Assembly: GCA_022823235.1 (NCBI GenBank)
Contig: JAJDXO010000028.1
Coordinates: forward strand, 41,287 to 105,286
Source: Rhodospirillales bacterium
GTDB taxonomy: Bacteria; Pseudomonadota; Alphaproteobacteria; Rhodospirillales; UBA2165
Length of the DNA stretch: 64,000 nucleotides
Direction: 5' to 3'
The notes under the pieces are model-generated. The model had not been told where the DNA came from. It did no database searches and was given only the letters and a program-made list of their open reading frames with translations. This document shows, piece by piece, positions 37,840 through 47,008 of the stretch; within the stretch, counting starts at the first letter, position 1; each line of letters begins with the position of its first letter. The position numbers and the translations under genes were made by a program.

Positions 37840-38409
37840 TCAGACCCGCTCCGACAACCAGATGGCGAGACGGGAGCCAGCCTTGATGGCGGCGGTCAGG
37901 GGCTCATAGCCCGGCGCCTTTTCGGCATCGTGTTCGAGGGCGGTTTCCCGGTGCTCGGCCTCCTCGGCGCCGAATCTCTCGACGATCCCGGTCAGCTCGG
38001 GATCGCCTTCGCGTTCCAGGCGGACGGCCTGGCCGGCGTAATGCGCCTCGATCACCTCCTCGACGGCCACCGTGCAGGCCATGGCCGCCTCGCGCCCCAT
38101 CAGCGCCGTCCCCGCGCCCAAGGCAAACCCCGCCACATGCCAGATAGGCGTCAGCACGGTCGGCCGCACGCGACGGCGCACCATCAGTTCATTGAAGGTT
38201 TCGAGATGCCGTTCCTCGACGGCGGCCATCTCGCGAAGTACCGGGCCGTCCTTCGACTGTCCGAGAACCGCCAACTGCCCTTCATAGATTCGCTTGGCGC
38301 CGTACTCGCCTGCCTGATCGACGCGGATCATCCGGGCGAGCATTTCGTCCCGCGGCGGATCGCCGGGCATTCGTGAAAATCGCTTGGCGCGTTTGGCCGC
38401 CGTATTCAC
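37840..38409 (-). CDS. Demethoxyubiquinone hydroxylase family protein (Coq7)
   Basis: MIRVDQAGEYGAKRIYEGQLAVLG...EMAAVEERHLETFNELMVRRRVRPTVLTPIWHVAGFALGAGTALMG. Confidence 0.95.
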   Translation of the reverse strand: MNTAAKRAKRFSRMPGDPPRDEMLARMIRVDQAGEYGAKRIYEGQLAVLGQSKDGPVLREMAAVEERHLETFNELMVRRRVRPTVLTPIWHVAGFALGAGTALMGREAAMACTVAVEEVIEAHYAGQAVRLEREGDPELTGIVERFGAEEAEHRETALEHDAEKAPGYEPLTAAIKAGSRLAIWLSERV

Positions 38410-38903
38410 GCGGACCTCCCTCCATCCATCCGGCGCGCAGCGAACAGGCAGACCGCGGCCAGTACCAGGGATACGGCCATATTGTAGGTGGCCATGGAGA
38501 CCCCGAAAAGCGTCCAGTCGATTTCATCGCACGGTTTCACCGGTTTCAAATCCCGCAAGCCGGCGCGGAAATTCTCGAAATTGGCCGGAATGTCGGTCAC
38601 GCCGCCGCAGCCGGCAGCCGACTGCCACCAGTGCTGCTCCACCCCGACGTGATAGAGCGCAACGCCCGCGCCCGTGGCAAACACCAATCCGGTCAGCACC
38701 GCGAGATGAGCACGGTTGATCATCGTGACCCAGATCCCGACGGCGCCCAGAAACAGCACCGCCGCATACGGAACCCGCTGATAGATACACAACACGCAGG
38801 GCTCGAGATCGAAGGCAAACTGCGAAATTAGAGCAGCCCCGAGCGCGCCCAGCGCCGCGAGCGTCATCAATGGAAACAGGTTGCGTGAAACAAGACCGGC
38901 CAT
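38406..38903 (-). CDS. dsbB: Disulfide bond formation protein B
   Basis: FAFDLEPCVLCIYQRVPYA...WWQSAAGCGGVTDIPANFENFRAGLRDLKPVKPCDEIDWTLFGVSMATYNM. Confidence 0.93.
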   Translation of the reverse strand: MAGLVSRNLFPLMTLAALGALGAALISQFAFDLEPCVLCIYQRVPYAAVLFLGAVGIWVTMINRAHLAVLTGLVFATGAGVALYHVGVEQHWWQSAAGCGGVTDIPANFENFRAGLRDLKPVKPCDEIDWTLFGVSMATYNMAVSLVLAAVCLFAARRMDGGRSA

Positions 38904-38920
38904 GAGACCGGATTAAAGGC

Positions 38921-39502
38921 CTAGATAACGAACTTGACCAGTACGAAACCGCTGACCAGCAGGATCACGAAGATCACAAACAGAAAACCGAGCCGCTTTT
39001 CGATAAAGGCGCGGATGGGCTCGCCGAAGTACCACAGCAACCCGGCAACGATGAAGAAGCGCAAGCCGCGGGCAAGGATGGAGGCAATGGTAAACACCAC
39101 GAGGTCCAGCCCCGTGACGCCCGAGAGGATGGTGATCACCTTGTAGGGAAACGGCGTCAGGCCGGCGATGAAGACCGCCCAGGCGCCCCAATCGTTGTAA
39201 TAGGCGCGGAACTCGTCGAAGCGCTCGGCATAGCCGTAGAAATTGAGCACCGGACTGCCCACCTGATCGAACAACAGGGCGCCGATGGCGTACCCGAATA
39301 TGCCGCCGAGGACGCTTGCCGCCGTGCAGACGAAGGCTATCTTCCAGGCCTTTTCCCGCGCCGCCAGCACCATCGGGATGATCAGGACATCCGGCGGGAT
39401 CGGAAAGACGGAGCTCTCGACGAAGGACACCAGCGCCAGCGCCAAGAGCGCGTGCCTGTGCCCGGCGAGGTCGAGGGTCCAGTCGTAGAGGCGGCGAAGC
39501 AT
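38921..39502 (-). CDS. YqaA/DedA (SNARE-associated) family membrane protein
   Basis: MLRRLYDWTLDLAGHRHALLALALVSFVESSVFPIPPDVLIIPMVLAAREKAWKIAFVCTAASVLGGIFGYAIGALL. Confidence 0.9.
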   Translation of the reverse strand: MLRRLYDWTLDLAGHRHALLALALVSFVESSVFPIPPDVLIIPMVLAAREKAWKIAFVCTAASVLGGIFGYAIGALLFDQVGSPVLNFYGYAERFDEFRAYYNDWGAWAVFIAGLTPFPYKVITILSGVTGLDLVVFTIASILARGLRFFIVAGLLWYFGEPIRAFIEKRLGFLFVIFVILLVSGFVLVKFVI

Positions 39503-39581
39503 GCGGCTTGCTATCCGATTCTCAGGCCCAGGGCAAATCACGCGCCCGGACGCCGGCGGGGCTTTCGAAGCCTCTCGGACA

Positions 39582-40463
39582 ATGTCAAAATTAGGGATGG
39601 CCCAGGACATCATTTATGGCGGCTACACACAGGCCGAGCTCGACCGGCAGTACGATCAGGCAACGCTTGTTCCGGACAACACGCCCTATATGGAGGCCGA
39701 GGCCGAAAAATCCGCCGCCGCGAAACAGGCGTTCGATTGCGCGCTGGACGTGGCCTACGGGACCGGGCCGAGGGAGGTGATGGATGTCTACGGCACCGGG
39801 GGCGGAAGCAAGCCGATATTCGTATTTTTTCACGGCGGCGCCTGGCGCCGGGGATCGAAGGATCAGGCCGGGGGCGCCGCGCATTTGGTTGTTCCGGCCG
39901 GCGGCCTCCATGTCTCGGTGGAGTTCGGCCTGGCGCCGGTTACCACGCTGGACGTGATCCTGGACCAGTGCCGCCGGGCGATCGCTCACGTCTACCATCA
40001 CGCCCCGGAATTCGGCGGCGATCCGTCACGCATTCATCTTGGCGGCATATCTTCCGGCGCGCACCTGGCCGCCGCCGCCTGCCTGGCCGACTGGTCCGGG
40101 TACGGTTGCCCCTCGGACGTCATCAACGGCCTGACGCTCGTTAGCGGGCCCTACGACCTGGCGCCGGTAAAACTGAGCGCCCGGAACGAATATCTGTTCC
40201 TCGACGATGCAACGGTCGAGCGAAATACGCCGAACCGCCACCTCGACCGGCTGCCCGGGGACGTGACGGTGGCCTGGGGCGGTCGTGAGCTCGAAGAATT
40301 TCAACGGCAGGGCAAGGCGCTGGCCGGAATGCTGGCCGATGCGGGGCACGGGGTCACGACCTGCTTTCTGGCCGAGTGCAACCATTTTGAGATGGCGGCG
40401 CAAATCCATACGGCGGGCAGTCCCATCGCATCGGCCGTACTGTCCCAGATGGGATTGGACTGA
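39582..40463 (+). CDS. Alpha/beta hydrolase (esterase / arylformamidase-like)
   Basis: FVFFHGGAWRRGSKDQAG...IHLGGISSGAHLAAAACLADWSGYG; alternative start ATG 39597. Confidence 0.88.
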   Translation: MSKLGMAQDIIYGGYTQAELDRQYDQATLVPDNTPYMEAEAEKSAAAKQAFDCALDVAYGTGPREVMDVYGTGGGSKPIFVFFHGGAWRRGSKDQAGGAAHLVVPAGGLHVSVEFGLAPVTTLDVILDQCRRAIAHVYHHAPEFGGDPSRIHLGGISSGAHLAAAACLADWSGYGCPSDVINGLTLVSGPYDLAPVKLSARNEYLFLDDATVERNTPNRHLDRLPGDVTVAWGGRELEEFQRQGKALAGMLADAGHGVTTCFLAECNHFEMAAQIHTAGSPIASAVLSQMGLD

Positions 40464-40554
40464 TCGAGCGCTTGGACGCCGGACCACCTGAGCGATTGAC
40501 CCCGACGCATCGGCGACTATCATCCGGCGTCGCCGCGGGCGTGGCGGAATTGGT
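40422..40554 (+). repeat. Direct repeat, left copy (esterase 3' end + intergenic + first 20 nt of tRNA-Leu)
   Basis: 133 bp aligned without gaps to 42605-42737, 9 mismatches counted by eye. Confidence 0.93.
40535..40554 (+). pseudogene. Truncated tRNA-Leu 5' fragment
   Basis: gcgggcgtggcggaattggt identical to first 20 nt of the tRNA-Leu at 42718, then diverges. Confidence 0.88.
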
Positions 40555-40724
40555 TGGGCCATGCCCATCTGTGGGCAGATTATCCGCGTATCCACGACTA
40601 CGCGTATCGCATGTACCAACGTCCAGCCACGATTATTGAGTGCCTTACCCGATGCCGTGCTCACCGCATACGACAGATGTGGTCAGGGCCGCATAACGGC
40701 AAGAAAATATGGGAGGTTGGATAG

Positions 40725-41627
40725 ATGACAATCGCATTTGAACAAGAATGGGAACTTTATCATTACAGTGAATCCTTATGCTCCCAAAAAGCAAGATTGG
40801 GTTTGGCGGAAAAGGGGGTGGATTATAAGTCCCACCACATCGTTATTTGCGACGTCGCCGAAAAATGCCAGAATCTGAAACCCGACTACCTGAGGGTAAA
40901 TCCCAAGGGGATCGTGCCGACCCTAGTCCATAAGGGCACACCGGTTTACGACGCCCATCGAATTGTCAAATACGTGGATGAACAATGCTATGACAGTGGC
41001 ACCCGGCTGTGGCCCGAGGACGAAATTCGGCAACAAATAGCCGCCCATTGGTTCGATGAAGGCATGCTGGACGAAAACGGTCGCTACGGTTCTACGTTTG
41101 GCCTGGCCATTCCCATTCTTAGCCACCCCATTCTGGCGCAGACTCTCAACCGGCAACCCTTAGAACTGGTGGAGGATAAGTTTCGGCACCACCCCTTGGA
41201 GTCTCGGGGCAAGCGTTTTATTGCATTGCGTCGCGATGGCACAGCTTTCCCGCCTAAGGTAACGACAACTGCCCTTGGGAGTATTTGCCGCGGACTTCAG
41301 GAAATTAACCATCTCCTGGATCGATTTGGAGGACCTTATCTTCTGGGTGAATTCACATTACCCGACATAACCATGATGGCTTGCTTTCACCGGCTCGAAG
41401 ATGTGCGGATGACTGACCTTCTTTATCATGAGGCGGTACCATTGGTTGGTGGCTATTGGCAGCGGTTACAGGAGCGGCCGAGCTACAGAGACGCTGTCAT
41501 CGCCTGGCACGATGACGTGAACTGGCGGTCTGCCCTGATTGAAATATTCGGTGACAAAAAATCACCGCGCCTCAGGGAAGCTTTTTCGATTATGGACTCC
41601 GTTCAAAGGAAAGGCGTTTACGAATGA
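40725..41627 (+). CDS. Glutathione S-transferase family protein (AT-richer island gene)
   Basis: ELYHYSESLCSQKARLGLAEKGVDYKSHHIVIC...LRVNPKGIVPTLVHKGTPVYDAHRIVKYVDEQ. Confidence 0.87.
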   Translation: MTIAFEQEWELYHYSESLCSQKARLGLAEKGVDYKSHHIVICDVAEKCQNLKPDYLRVNPKGIVPTLVHKGTPVYDAHRIVKYVDEQCYDSGTRLWPEDEIRQQIAAHWFDEGMLDENGRYGSTFGLAIPILSHPILAQTLNRQPLELVEDKFRHHPLESRGKRFIALRRDGTAFPPKVTTTALGSICRGLQEINHLLDRFGGPYLLGEFTLPDITMMACFHRLEDVRMTDLLYHEAVPLVGGYWQRLQERPSYRDAVIAWHDDVNWRSALIEIFGDKKSPRLREAFSIMDSVQRKGVYE

Positions 41628-42562
41628 TACCTTCAAACGAGACATTTGATGGCACGTGGCCCTTCCGACCTCGTTTTTTCGATGGAACCGGCTTTAATCA
41701 ACATTATGTCGATGAAGGTCAGGGGGATCCGATCATCTGCCTTCATGGCGAACCCACTTGGGGGTACCTGTACCGCAGCTTCATTAAACCATTATCGGAA
41801 ACCAATCGTGTCATCGTGCCTGACCATATGGGTTTTGGAAAAAGTGAAACGCCCCAAGATCGAATATATACCATCAAGACCCACGCGGAGAATCTAGAGG
41901 CATTGGTGAAACATTTGGACCTCACCAATATTACATTGGTGATGCAGGATTGGGGTGGGTCGATTGGCGCAGGTTTCACTTTGCGGAATTCAGAGCGCGT
42001 GAAACGCCTCTGCCTTCTTAACACAGCATGTGGATACGGCGGCACTGGGAGAGGTATGATCGAGGATGATAGTCCCGACCGACTCAAACGCAAATTCACC
42101 CCTTGGTTCGAGTATGTGAAAAGCCACTATGACGCAGGCACCTATCACGACATAGTTGGCGACCTGGGAAACCACGTCCTGAGCGTGATGAAGACGGTCG
42201 GATTTCAAAACACCGCCCAAGTGGATGATACTTGGATTCGTGCATACAGCACCCCGTTTCCAACAAGGGAGGAATGCATAGGGGCCATCGAGTTCCCGCT
42301 GGATGCATTGGAAGGTCGAATCTTGGCCTATCGCGAAGAAGGTATGCCACTGGTCGACAAATTGAGAGCCAAGCCCGCAATGCTTGCCGTGGGCATGATG
42401 GATGGGGCCATCGATCCCGAAGTTCAATTTGCTGATTTCAAGGCATTGTTCCCCGATGGACCTATCGTCCGCCTGCCCAACGCAGGTCACTACTGTCAGG
42501 AAGATGCGCCGGAAACCCTTGTTGCCCTAATCCAACAGTTCATCCAGATGACGGGCAACTGA
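41624..42562 (+). CDS. Haloalkane dehalogenase-like alpha/beta hydrolase
   Basis: ICLHGEPTWGYLYRSFIKPL; nucleophile elbow VMQDWGGSIG with Asp instead of Ser; late His NAGHYCQEDAPE; start overlaps GST stop (ATGA). Confidence 0.85.
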   Translation: MIPSNETFDGTWPFRPRFFDGTGFNQHYVDEGQGDPIICLHGEPTWGYLYRSFIKPLSETNRVIVPDHMGFGKSETPQDRIYTIKTHAENLEALVKHLDLTNITLVMQDWGGSIGAGFTLRNSERVKRLCLLNTACGYGGTGRGMIEDDSPDRLKRKFTPWFEYVKSHYDAGTYHDIVGDLGNHVLSVMKTVGFQNTAQVDDTWIRAYSTPFPTREECIGAIEFPLDALEGRILAYREEGMPLVDKLRAKPAMLAVGMMDGAIDPEVQFADFKALFPDGPIVRLPNAGHYCQEDAPETLVALIQQFIQMTGN

Positions 42563-42576
42563 GAGCACTGTTTCGC

Positions 42577-42644
42577 TTGCCGGATTGGTCCGGGTACGCG
42601 GTTGCCCATCGCATCGGCCGCTCTGGCCCAGATGGGATTGGACT
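42577..42644 (+). pseudogene. Degraded remnant of the upstream esterase gene (internal deletion)
   Basis: gccggattggtccgggtacgcggttgcc resembles 40086-40110 and is joined directly to a copy of the gene's 3' end (cccatcgcatcggcc...gggattggactga). Confidence 0.75.
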
Positions 42645-42737
42645 GATCGAGCGCTTGGACGCCTGGACACCTGAGCGATTGACCCGAACGCATCGGCGGC
42701 TATCATCCGGCGTCGCCGCGGGCGTGGCGGAATTGGT
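42605..42737 (+). repeat. Direct repeat, right copy
   Basis: Matches 40422-40554 (124/133 by eye). Confidence 0.93.
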
Positions 42738-42804
42738 AGACGCGCTGGATTCAAAATCCAGTTCTGGTGACAGAGTGGGAGTTCGAGTCTCCCCGCCCGC
42801 ACCA
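42718..42804 (+). tRNA. tRNA-Leu(CAA)
   Basis: GCGGGCG...CGCCCGC acceptor, anticodon arm CTGGA-TTCAAAA-TCCAG, long variable arm, GTTCGAGTC, encoded CCA. Confidence 0.96.
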
Positions 42805-42906
42805 TTTCCCGAGATCTCCCTGTCAAGGATGTCGAGGCCGGAAAAACCGGTGCTTTGGCGGACGGAACCGAAATCGCTTTCGAGCGAGGATTCTCCGGCG
42901 CACCAA

Positions 42907-44217
42907 TCAGAGAAGCGCCAGCGGAATCTGCGGGAACGCGATAATCAGCAGCAGGACAATCAGCATCGTCGCCGCGTAGGGCGCTGCGCCGGTGAAGATA
43001 TCGCCGACCGTGATGTCGTCTCGCTGCAGGTTGTTGTGGATGACGAAACACGCAATCCCCAACGGCGGCGTCAGCAGTCCGATCTCGACCGCGATGATCG
43101 TGACGATCCCGAACCAGATGAGGTCGACGCCCAAATTCTGGAGGATGGGAAAAGCCAGCGGCACGGTAATCAGCATGATGGAGCCGGAATCCAGAATGGT
43201 GCCCAGCAGAATGATGGTGACGATGTAGATCGCGAGGAGTTCGCCGGGACCCAGGCCCGAAGATTGGATAAAGCCTTCCATCACGCCCGGAATTCCGGAC
43301 ACGACGATCATCTTCGAATAAAGATGCGCCGAGATCAGCAAAAAACAGATGGCGGCGGTTACGTGACCGGTTTCCTTCAACACCTGCCACAAATTCGCCC
43401 AGGTCAGTGTCCGTTTCAGGATCGACAACACCAAGGCCGCGAACGCGCCGACACCGCCCGCTTCGGTTGCCGTGAACCAGCCGAGCCAGATACCCCCGAG
43501 CACGATAAGGATCAGAATGACGATGGGGACCAATTTGACCGCGAGTTCATGGTCCCCCATGAGCGATTCCGCTTTTTGAACCTCCCCGCCAATCGCGACG
43601 AAGTTGGGAAACCGGTGGGCCAGCACCCAATTGAGGATGGAAAATGCGGCGGCCAGCAGGATGCCGGGCAGAATGCCGGCAATAAACAGGGCGCCAATTG
43701 AACTCTCGGTCAGAATGCCGAACAAAATCAGCAGCATGGACGGTGGGATCAGCATCCCGAGAACGCTGGAGCCGGCAACCACGCCGACAGCGAATCGCGG
43801 GTTGTAGCCGAGCCGCAGCATCTCCGGCACGGCGACCTTGGTGAATACGGACGCGGACGCGATCGAGGAGCCGGTGACCGCCGCAAAAACGGCGTTGGCG
43901 GCCACCGTCGCCGTGCCCAACCCGGCCTTGACCCGCTGGAACAGATGATTGGCGACATCATAGGTGTCCTTGCCGATACCCGAGACGCTGACCAGCAGTC
44001 CCATGAGCACGAACAGGGGTATGACCCCGAATTCAAACCGCCGCAGGCTCTCGCCCGCGGCGAGTGCCAGCAGCTTCCCGGCAATGGTCATGTCCTCGCG
44101 GATCAACGACACGCCGATAAAGGACAGCAGCGACAGGGCAACGCCGATATGCACGCCGATATAGACCAGCACCAGGACGCCGATGATCGACACCAGACCG
44201 ATATCGACGGAACTCAT
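42907..44217 (-). CDS. TRAP transporter large permease (DctM)
   Basis: MSSVDIGLVSIIGVLVLVYIGVHIGVALSLLSFIGV...VLGMLIPPSMLLILFGILTESSIGALFIAGILPGILL. Confidence 0.95.
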   Translation of the reverse strand: MSSVDIGLVSIIGVLVLVYIGVHIGVALSLLSFIGVSLIREDMTIAGKLLALAAGESLRRFEFGVIPLFVLMGLLVSVSGIGKDTYDVANHLFQRVKAGLGTATVAANAVFAAVTGSSIASASVFTKVAVPEMLRLGYNPRFAVGVVAGSSVLGMLIPPSMLLILFGILTESSIGALFIAGILPGILLAAAFSILNWVLAHRFPNFVAIGGEVQKAESLMGDHELAVKLVPIVILILIVLGGIWLGWFTATEAGGVGAFAALVLSILKRTLTWANLWQVLKETGHVTAAICFLLISAHLYSKMIVVSGIPGVMEGFIQSSGLGPGELLAIYIVTIILLGTILDSGSIMLITVPLAFPILQNLGVDLIWFGIVTIIAVEIGLLTPPLGIACFVIHNNLQRDDITVGDIFTGAAPYAATMLIVLLLIIAFPQIPLALL

Positions 44218-44795
44218 GCCGAGGTCTCCCCCGAAGTTCCCCTTTGGCTCGCCAGGAAACGAAGGTCGGCAATGAACAGCCGCAGAAACTGAATGGCACA
44301 AACGCCCGCACCGACGACCACGACCGCCTTGATAGGCCACTCGGGAAACGTGAAATCCCCCTCGGTGCCGTCATAGGAATTGAGGCGCCAGGCCTTTTCC
44401 AGCAGGGGCGTGGAAAACCGCACCAGCACGACCATCAGGACGACGCCGGCGAAATGAAACACCGCCTGCATCCAATGGCCGAGAACCGGCCGGGTGTTGA
44501 GAAGCTTGCCGATCAGGACGTCCGATCGGGTGAGCCGTCCGGCACGCAACGCGTCGGCCAGCTGAAGGAATACGATCGCCACGATCGACATGGTGATAAT
44601 CAGCGGCACGCCCCGGACCGGGCTGTCGAAAAACGCGCGCATCCCGACATCGATGACGATGAGCATCATCATGACGAAGATCCATGCCGTCCCCAGCGTA
44701 TTCAGGGTCGTTACGATGACATCAAGCCATCGGCCCAGACGGTGGCCCGAGCCGGCAGGCGAAGCCGCCGGCCGGGGCGCCGGTTCATCGATCAT
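44214..44795 (-). CDS. TRAP transporter small permease (DctQ)
   Basis: Four-TM protein, VIVTTLNTLGTAWIFVMMMLIVIDVGMRAFFDSPVRGVPLIITMSIVAIVFLQLADALRAGRLTRSD, overlaps DctM start. Confidence 0.92.
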   Translation of the reverse strand: MIDEPAPRPAASPAGSGHRLGRWLDVIVTTLNTLGTAWIFVMMMLIVIDVGMRAFFDSPVRGVPLIITMSIVAIVFLQLADALRAGRLTRSDVLIGKLLNTRPVLGHWMQAVFHFAGVVLMVVLVRFSTPLLEKAWRLNSYDGTEGDFTFPEWPIKAVVVVGAGVCAIQFLRLFIADLRFLASQRGTSGETSA

Positions 44796-44813
44796 GAGCG
44801 ATACCGCGGACGG

Positions 44814-45884
44814 TTATTCCTTGTCCCAGTCCCGGACAAAGGTTTCGCCACCCGCGCGCAGGGCATCGAGATAAGCCGCCAACACCTTGCTGGCCGGCAG
44901 ACCCCGCTTGTCCCACGTCTCGGCCCATTGCTTCGGCAGGTTCGGTAGTTTATGCGCCCATCGCTTGCGTTCTTCGGCCGGGAATTCGGTGATCCGGAGA
45001 CCCTGCTTGGCCATGATGCCTGAGAACTTTTTCTCAAGCGCGATCGTCACCCCGGAATATTTGGTCATCATCTGACCGCCGGTTTCACGGAAGATTTTCC
45101 GGGCGTAGGGCGGCATGCCGTCGAAGGTTTCCTTGTTCATGGTCAGGCTGACGCCGACGGTGGAGCCGAAACCGACCCGGGTCATGTACTTTGCCGCTTC
45201 GTGCACCTTGTACACCATGGTCAGCATGATCGAGATGGGATAGCCGTCATAGAGCCCGCTCTTGATGTTGTTGAGCGCCTGGTTCATCGACGACGTCACC
45301 GGGACCGCGCCCGTCGGCTTCAACCAAGCCGATGCGGCACCCGTCGCTCCTATGCGGTGACCCTTGAGATCCTCATATTTGGTGACCGGAAAATTGGTGA
45401 TGAGGTGGAGTGAATCGGAAGCCCCTGCGCCAAGCCAAACCTGATTTCGTTTGGTCCAAGCAGCTTTCATTTCCGGGAACTGTTCGTGAAGCTGCTTATT
45501 GACCTTGTTCAACAGCATCACGTTGGTGGTGCTGAACGGCACCTTGAAGGAAATTTGCTCGAGGGGCAGGTTCGACTCCTCGAACGAGTTGATGACCAAG
45601 GCGATTTGGGCGAGGTTGTCTTCAACAGCTTCGAAGGTGTCACGGAAATTGGCGAGGCTGCCGCTCCATGCTTCGGTCCACTCGATCCTGAAATCGCCTC
45701 CCGCCGCGAGACGCTTATTCACCGTCGGAATGAAGAAATTCTTGGCGAGGCGGACGGCCGCATTGACCGGCGGAACCGGCGCGGAAAACGTCATTTTAGC
45801 GGTCTCCGCAGCTACCGGCGCCGCCGCCAATGCCGTCATCGCGGCGCCCGCGACAGCCGACGCTAAACTAATTTTTCTAATCAT
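44814..45884 (-). CDS. TRAP transporter substrate-binding protein (DctP)
   Basis: Signal peptide; KYEDLKGHRIGATGAASAWLKPTGAVPVTSSMNQALNNIKSGLYDGYPISI. Confidence 0.93.
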   Translation of the reverse strand: MIRKISLASAVAGAAMTALAAAPVAAETAKMTFSAPVPPVNAAVRLAKNFFIPTVNKRLAAGGDFRIEWTEAWSGSLANFRDTFEAVEDNLAQIALVINSFEESNLPLEQISFKVPFSTTNVMLLNKVNKQLHEQFPEMKAAWTKRNQVWLGAGASDSLHLITNFPVTKYEDLKGHRIGATGAASAWLKPTGAVPVTSSMNQALNNIKSGLYDGYPISIMLTMVYKVHEAAKYMTRVGFGSTVGVSLTMNKETFDGMPPYARKIFRETGGQMMTKYSGVTIALEKKFSGIMAKQGLRITEFPAEERKRWAHKLPNLPKQWAETWDKRGLPASKVLAAYLDALRAGGETFVRDWDKE

Positions 45885-45945
45885 CTGAAGCCTTCTCCTA
45901 AACAAACGATCATTGTGAAAAAGAGCATTTTCTTATTCGTGGCGC

Positions 45946-46890
45946 TCAGCCGGCGCGGTAGGCGTTGGGAAGGTCCGCTTCAACCTCGTTGCGCAAAATC
46001 CCCAAGCCCGTAATTTCAACCTCGCACACATCCCCCGGTTTCATGTGAACCCGGCCGGCATATTTGACGCCGCCGCCATCGTCCACATGGCTCTCGATCT
46101 GCGCCTCCATATCGTCGTCGGCGGGCGGTAATGCGCCCGGCGTACCGGTGACGATCACATCACCGGGCCGCAATATGTGGCCGATGGAAATGTAGTGGAT
46201 CAGCGCCTCGACATTGAAGATCAACCCGTTGACGCCTTCGTGCTGGCGCTCCTTGCCGTTGAGTCGGGTGATGATCTCCTTCTCGTAGGGATCGCCGAAT
46301 TCATCCGGGGTCATCATCCATGGCCCGAAGCTGCCGGACGCCTCGAAATTCTTGCCGAGACCGAACTGACGGTTGTGGCTCTGAAATTCGCGGACGCTGC
46401 CCTCGTTGTGGATCGAGTACCCGGCCACGTGGTCCATCGCCTTGTCCTTGGGAATGTGGCGGCCGGCCTTGCCGATGATCACCGCCAACTCACCCTCATA
46501 ATCGAAGGCCTGACCCACATCCGGCGGCGGCGCCAGCAGCGGCCGCAGATGTCCAACATGAGATTTGGCGTGACGCAGAAAAATATGGGGATAGTCCGGC
46601 GACGTGGTCAGGCCCGTCTCGTCGATATGGGTCTGAAAATTCAGCGCCAGCGCCCAGATGGCATTGGGATCGGTGATTACCGGTTCAAGTTCGACGTCGT
46701 CGAATGTCAGGTCGGCCGCCTTGCCGTCCGCCGCCGCGGCGGCGCGTGACAATCCGTCCTCCATGGCGACGATCCGGCGCAGGTTGGAAGGAAGATCGGG
46801 TGCCGCATTGTCGAGCGCAACGAAGCCTGTGTCGTCGACCATGACCCCGACGCCGGGCGCATCGTTATGCCGGTAAGAAACGAGCCGCAT
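45946..46890 (-). CDS. Fumarylacetoacetate hydrolase family protein
   Basis: FDYEGELAVIIGKAGRHIPKDKAMDHVAGYSIHNEGSVREFQ...LRPGDVIVTGTPGA. Confidence 0.94.
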   Translation of the reverse strand: MRLVSYRHNDAPGVGVMVDDTGFVALDNAAPDLPSNLRRIVAMEDGLSRAAAAADGKAADLTFDDVELEPVITDPNAIWALALNFQTHIDETGLTTSPDYPHIFLRHAKSHVGHLRPLLAPPPDVGQAFDYEGELAVIIGKAGRHIPKDKAMDHVAGYSIHNEGSVREFQSHNRQFGLGKNFEASGSFGPWMMTPDEFGDPYEKEIITRLNGKERQHEGVNGLIFNVEALIHYISIGHILRPGDVIVTGTPGALPPADDDMEAQIESHVDDGGGVKYAGRVHMKPGDVCEVEITGLGILRNEVEADLPNAYRAG

Positions 46891-47008
46891 AAAGGAAATC
46901 CTCTCCTGTCACACCGTCAAAAACGGACTATGCTCATTTTTCTCAAACTAGCCAAACCGGACACGCAAGCCAACACTTCGAATGTGGCTGATGCAGGGGG
47001 ACGCCAAT

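Noticed and set aside
40535-40560. Second functional tRNA-Leu
   Set aside because: Only the first 20 nt match; no anticodon arm or 3' acceptor
42577-43701. 374-aa plus-strand ORF (MPDWSGYAVAH...GVAELVDALDSKSSSGDRVGVRVSPPAP...)
   Set aside because: Runs through the esterase remnant, the tRNA-Leu gene (ELVDALDSKSSSG...RVSPPAP is a translated tRNA) and antisense to dctM
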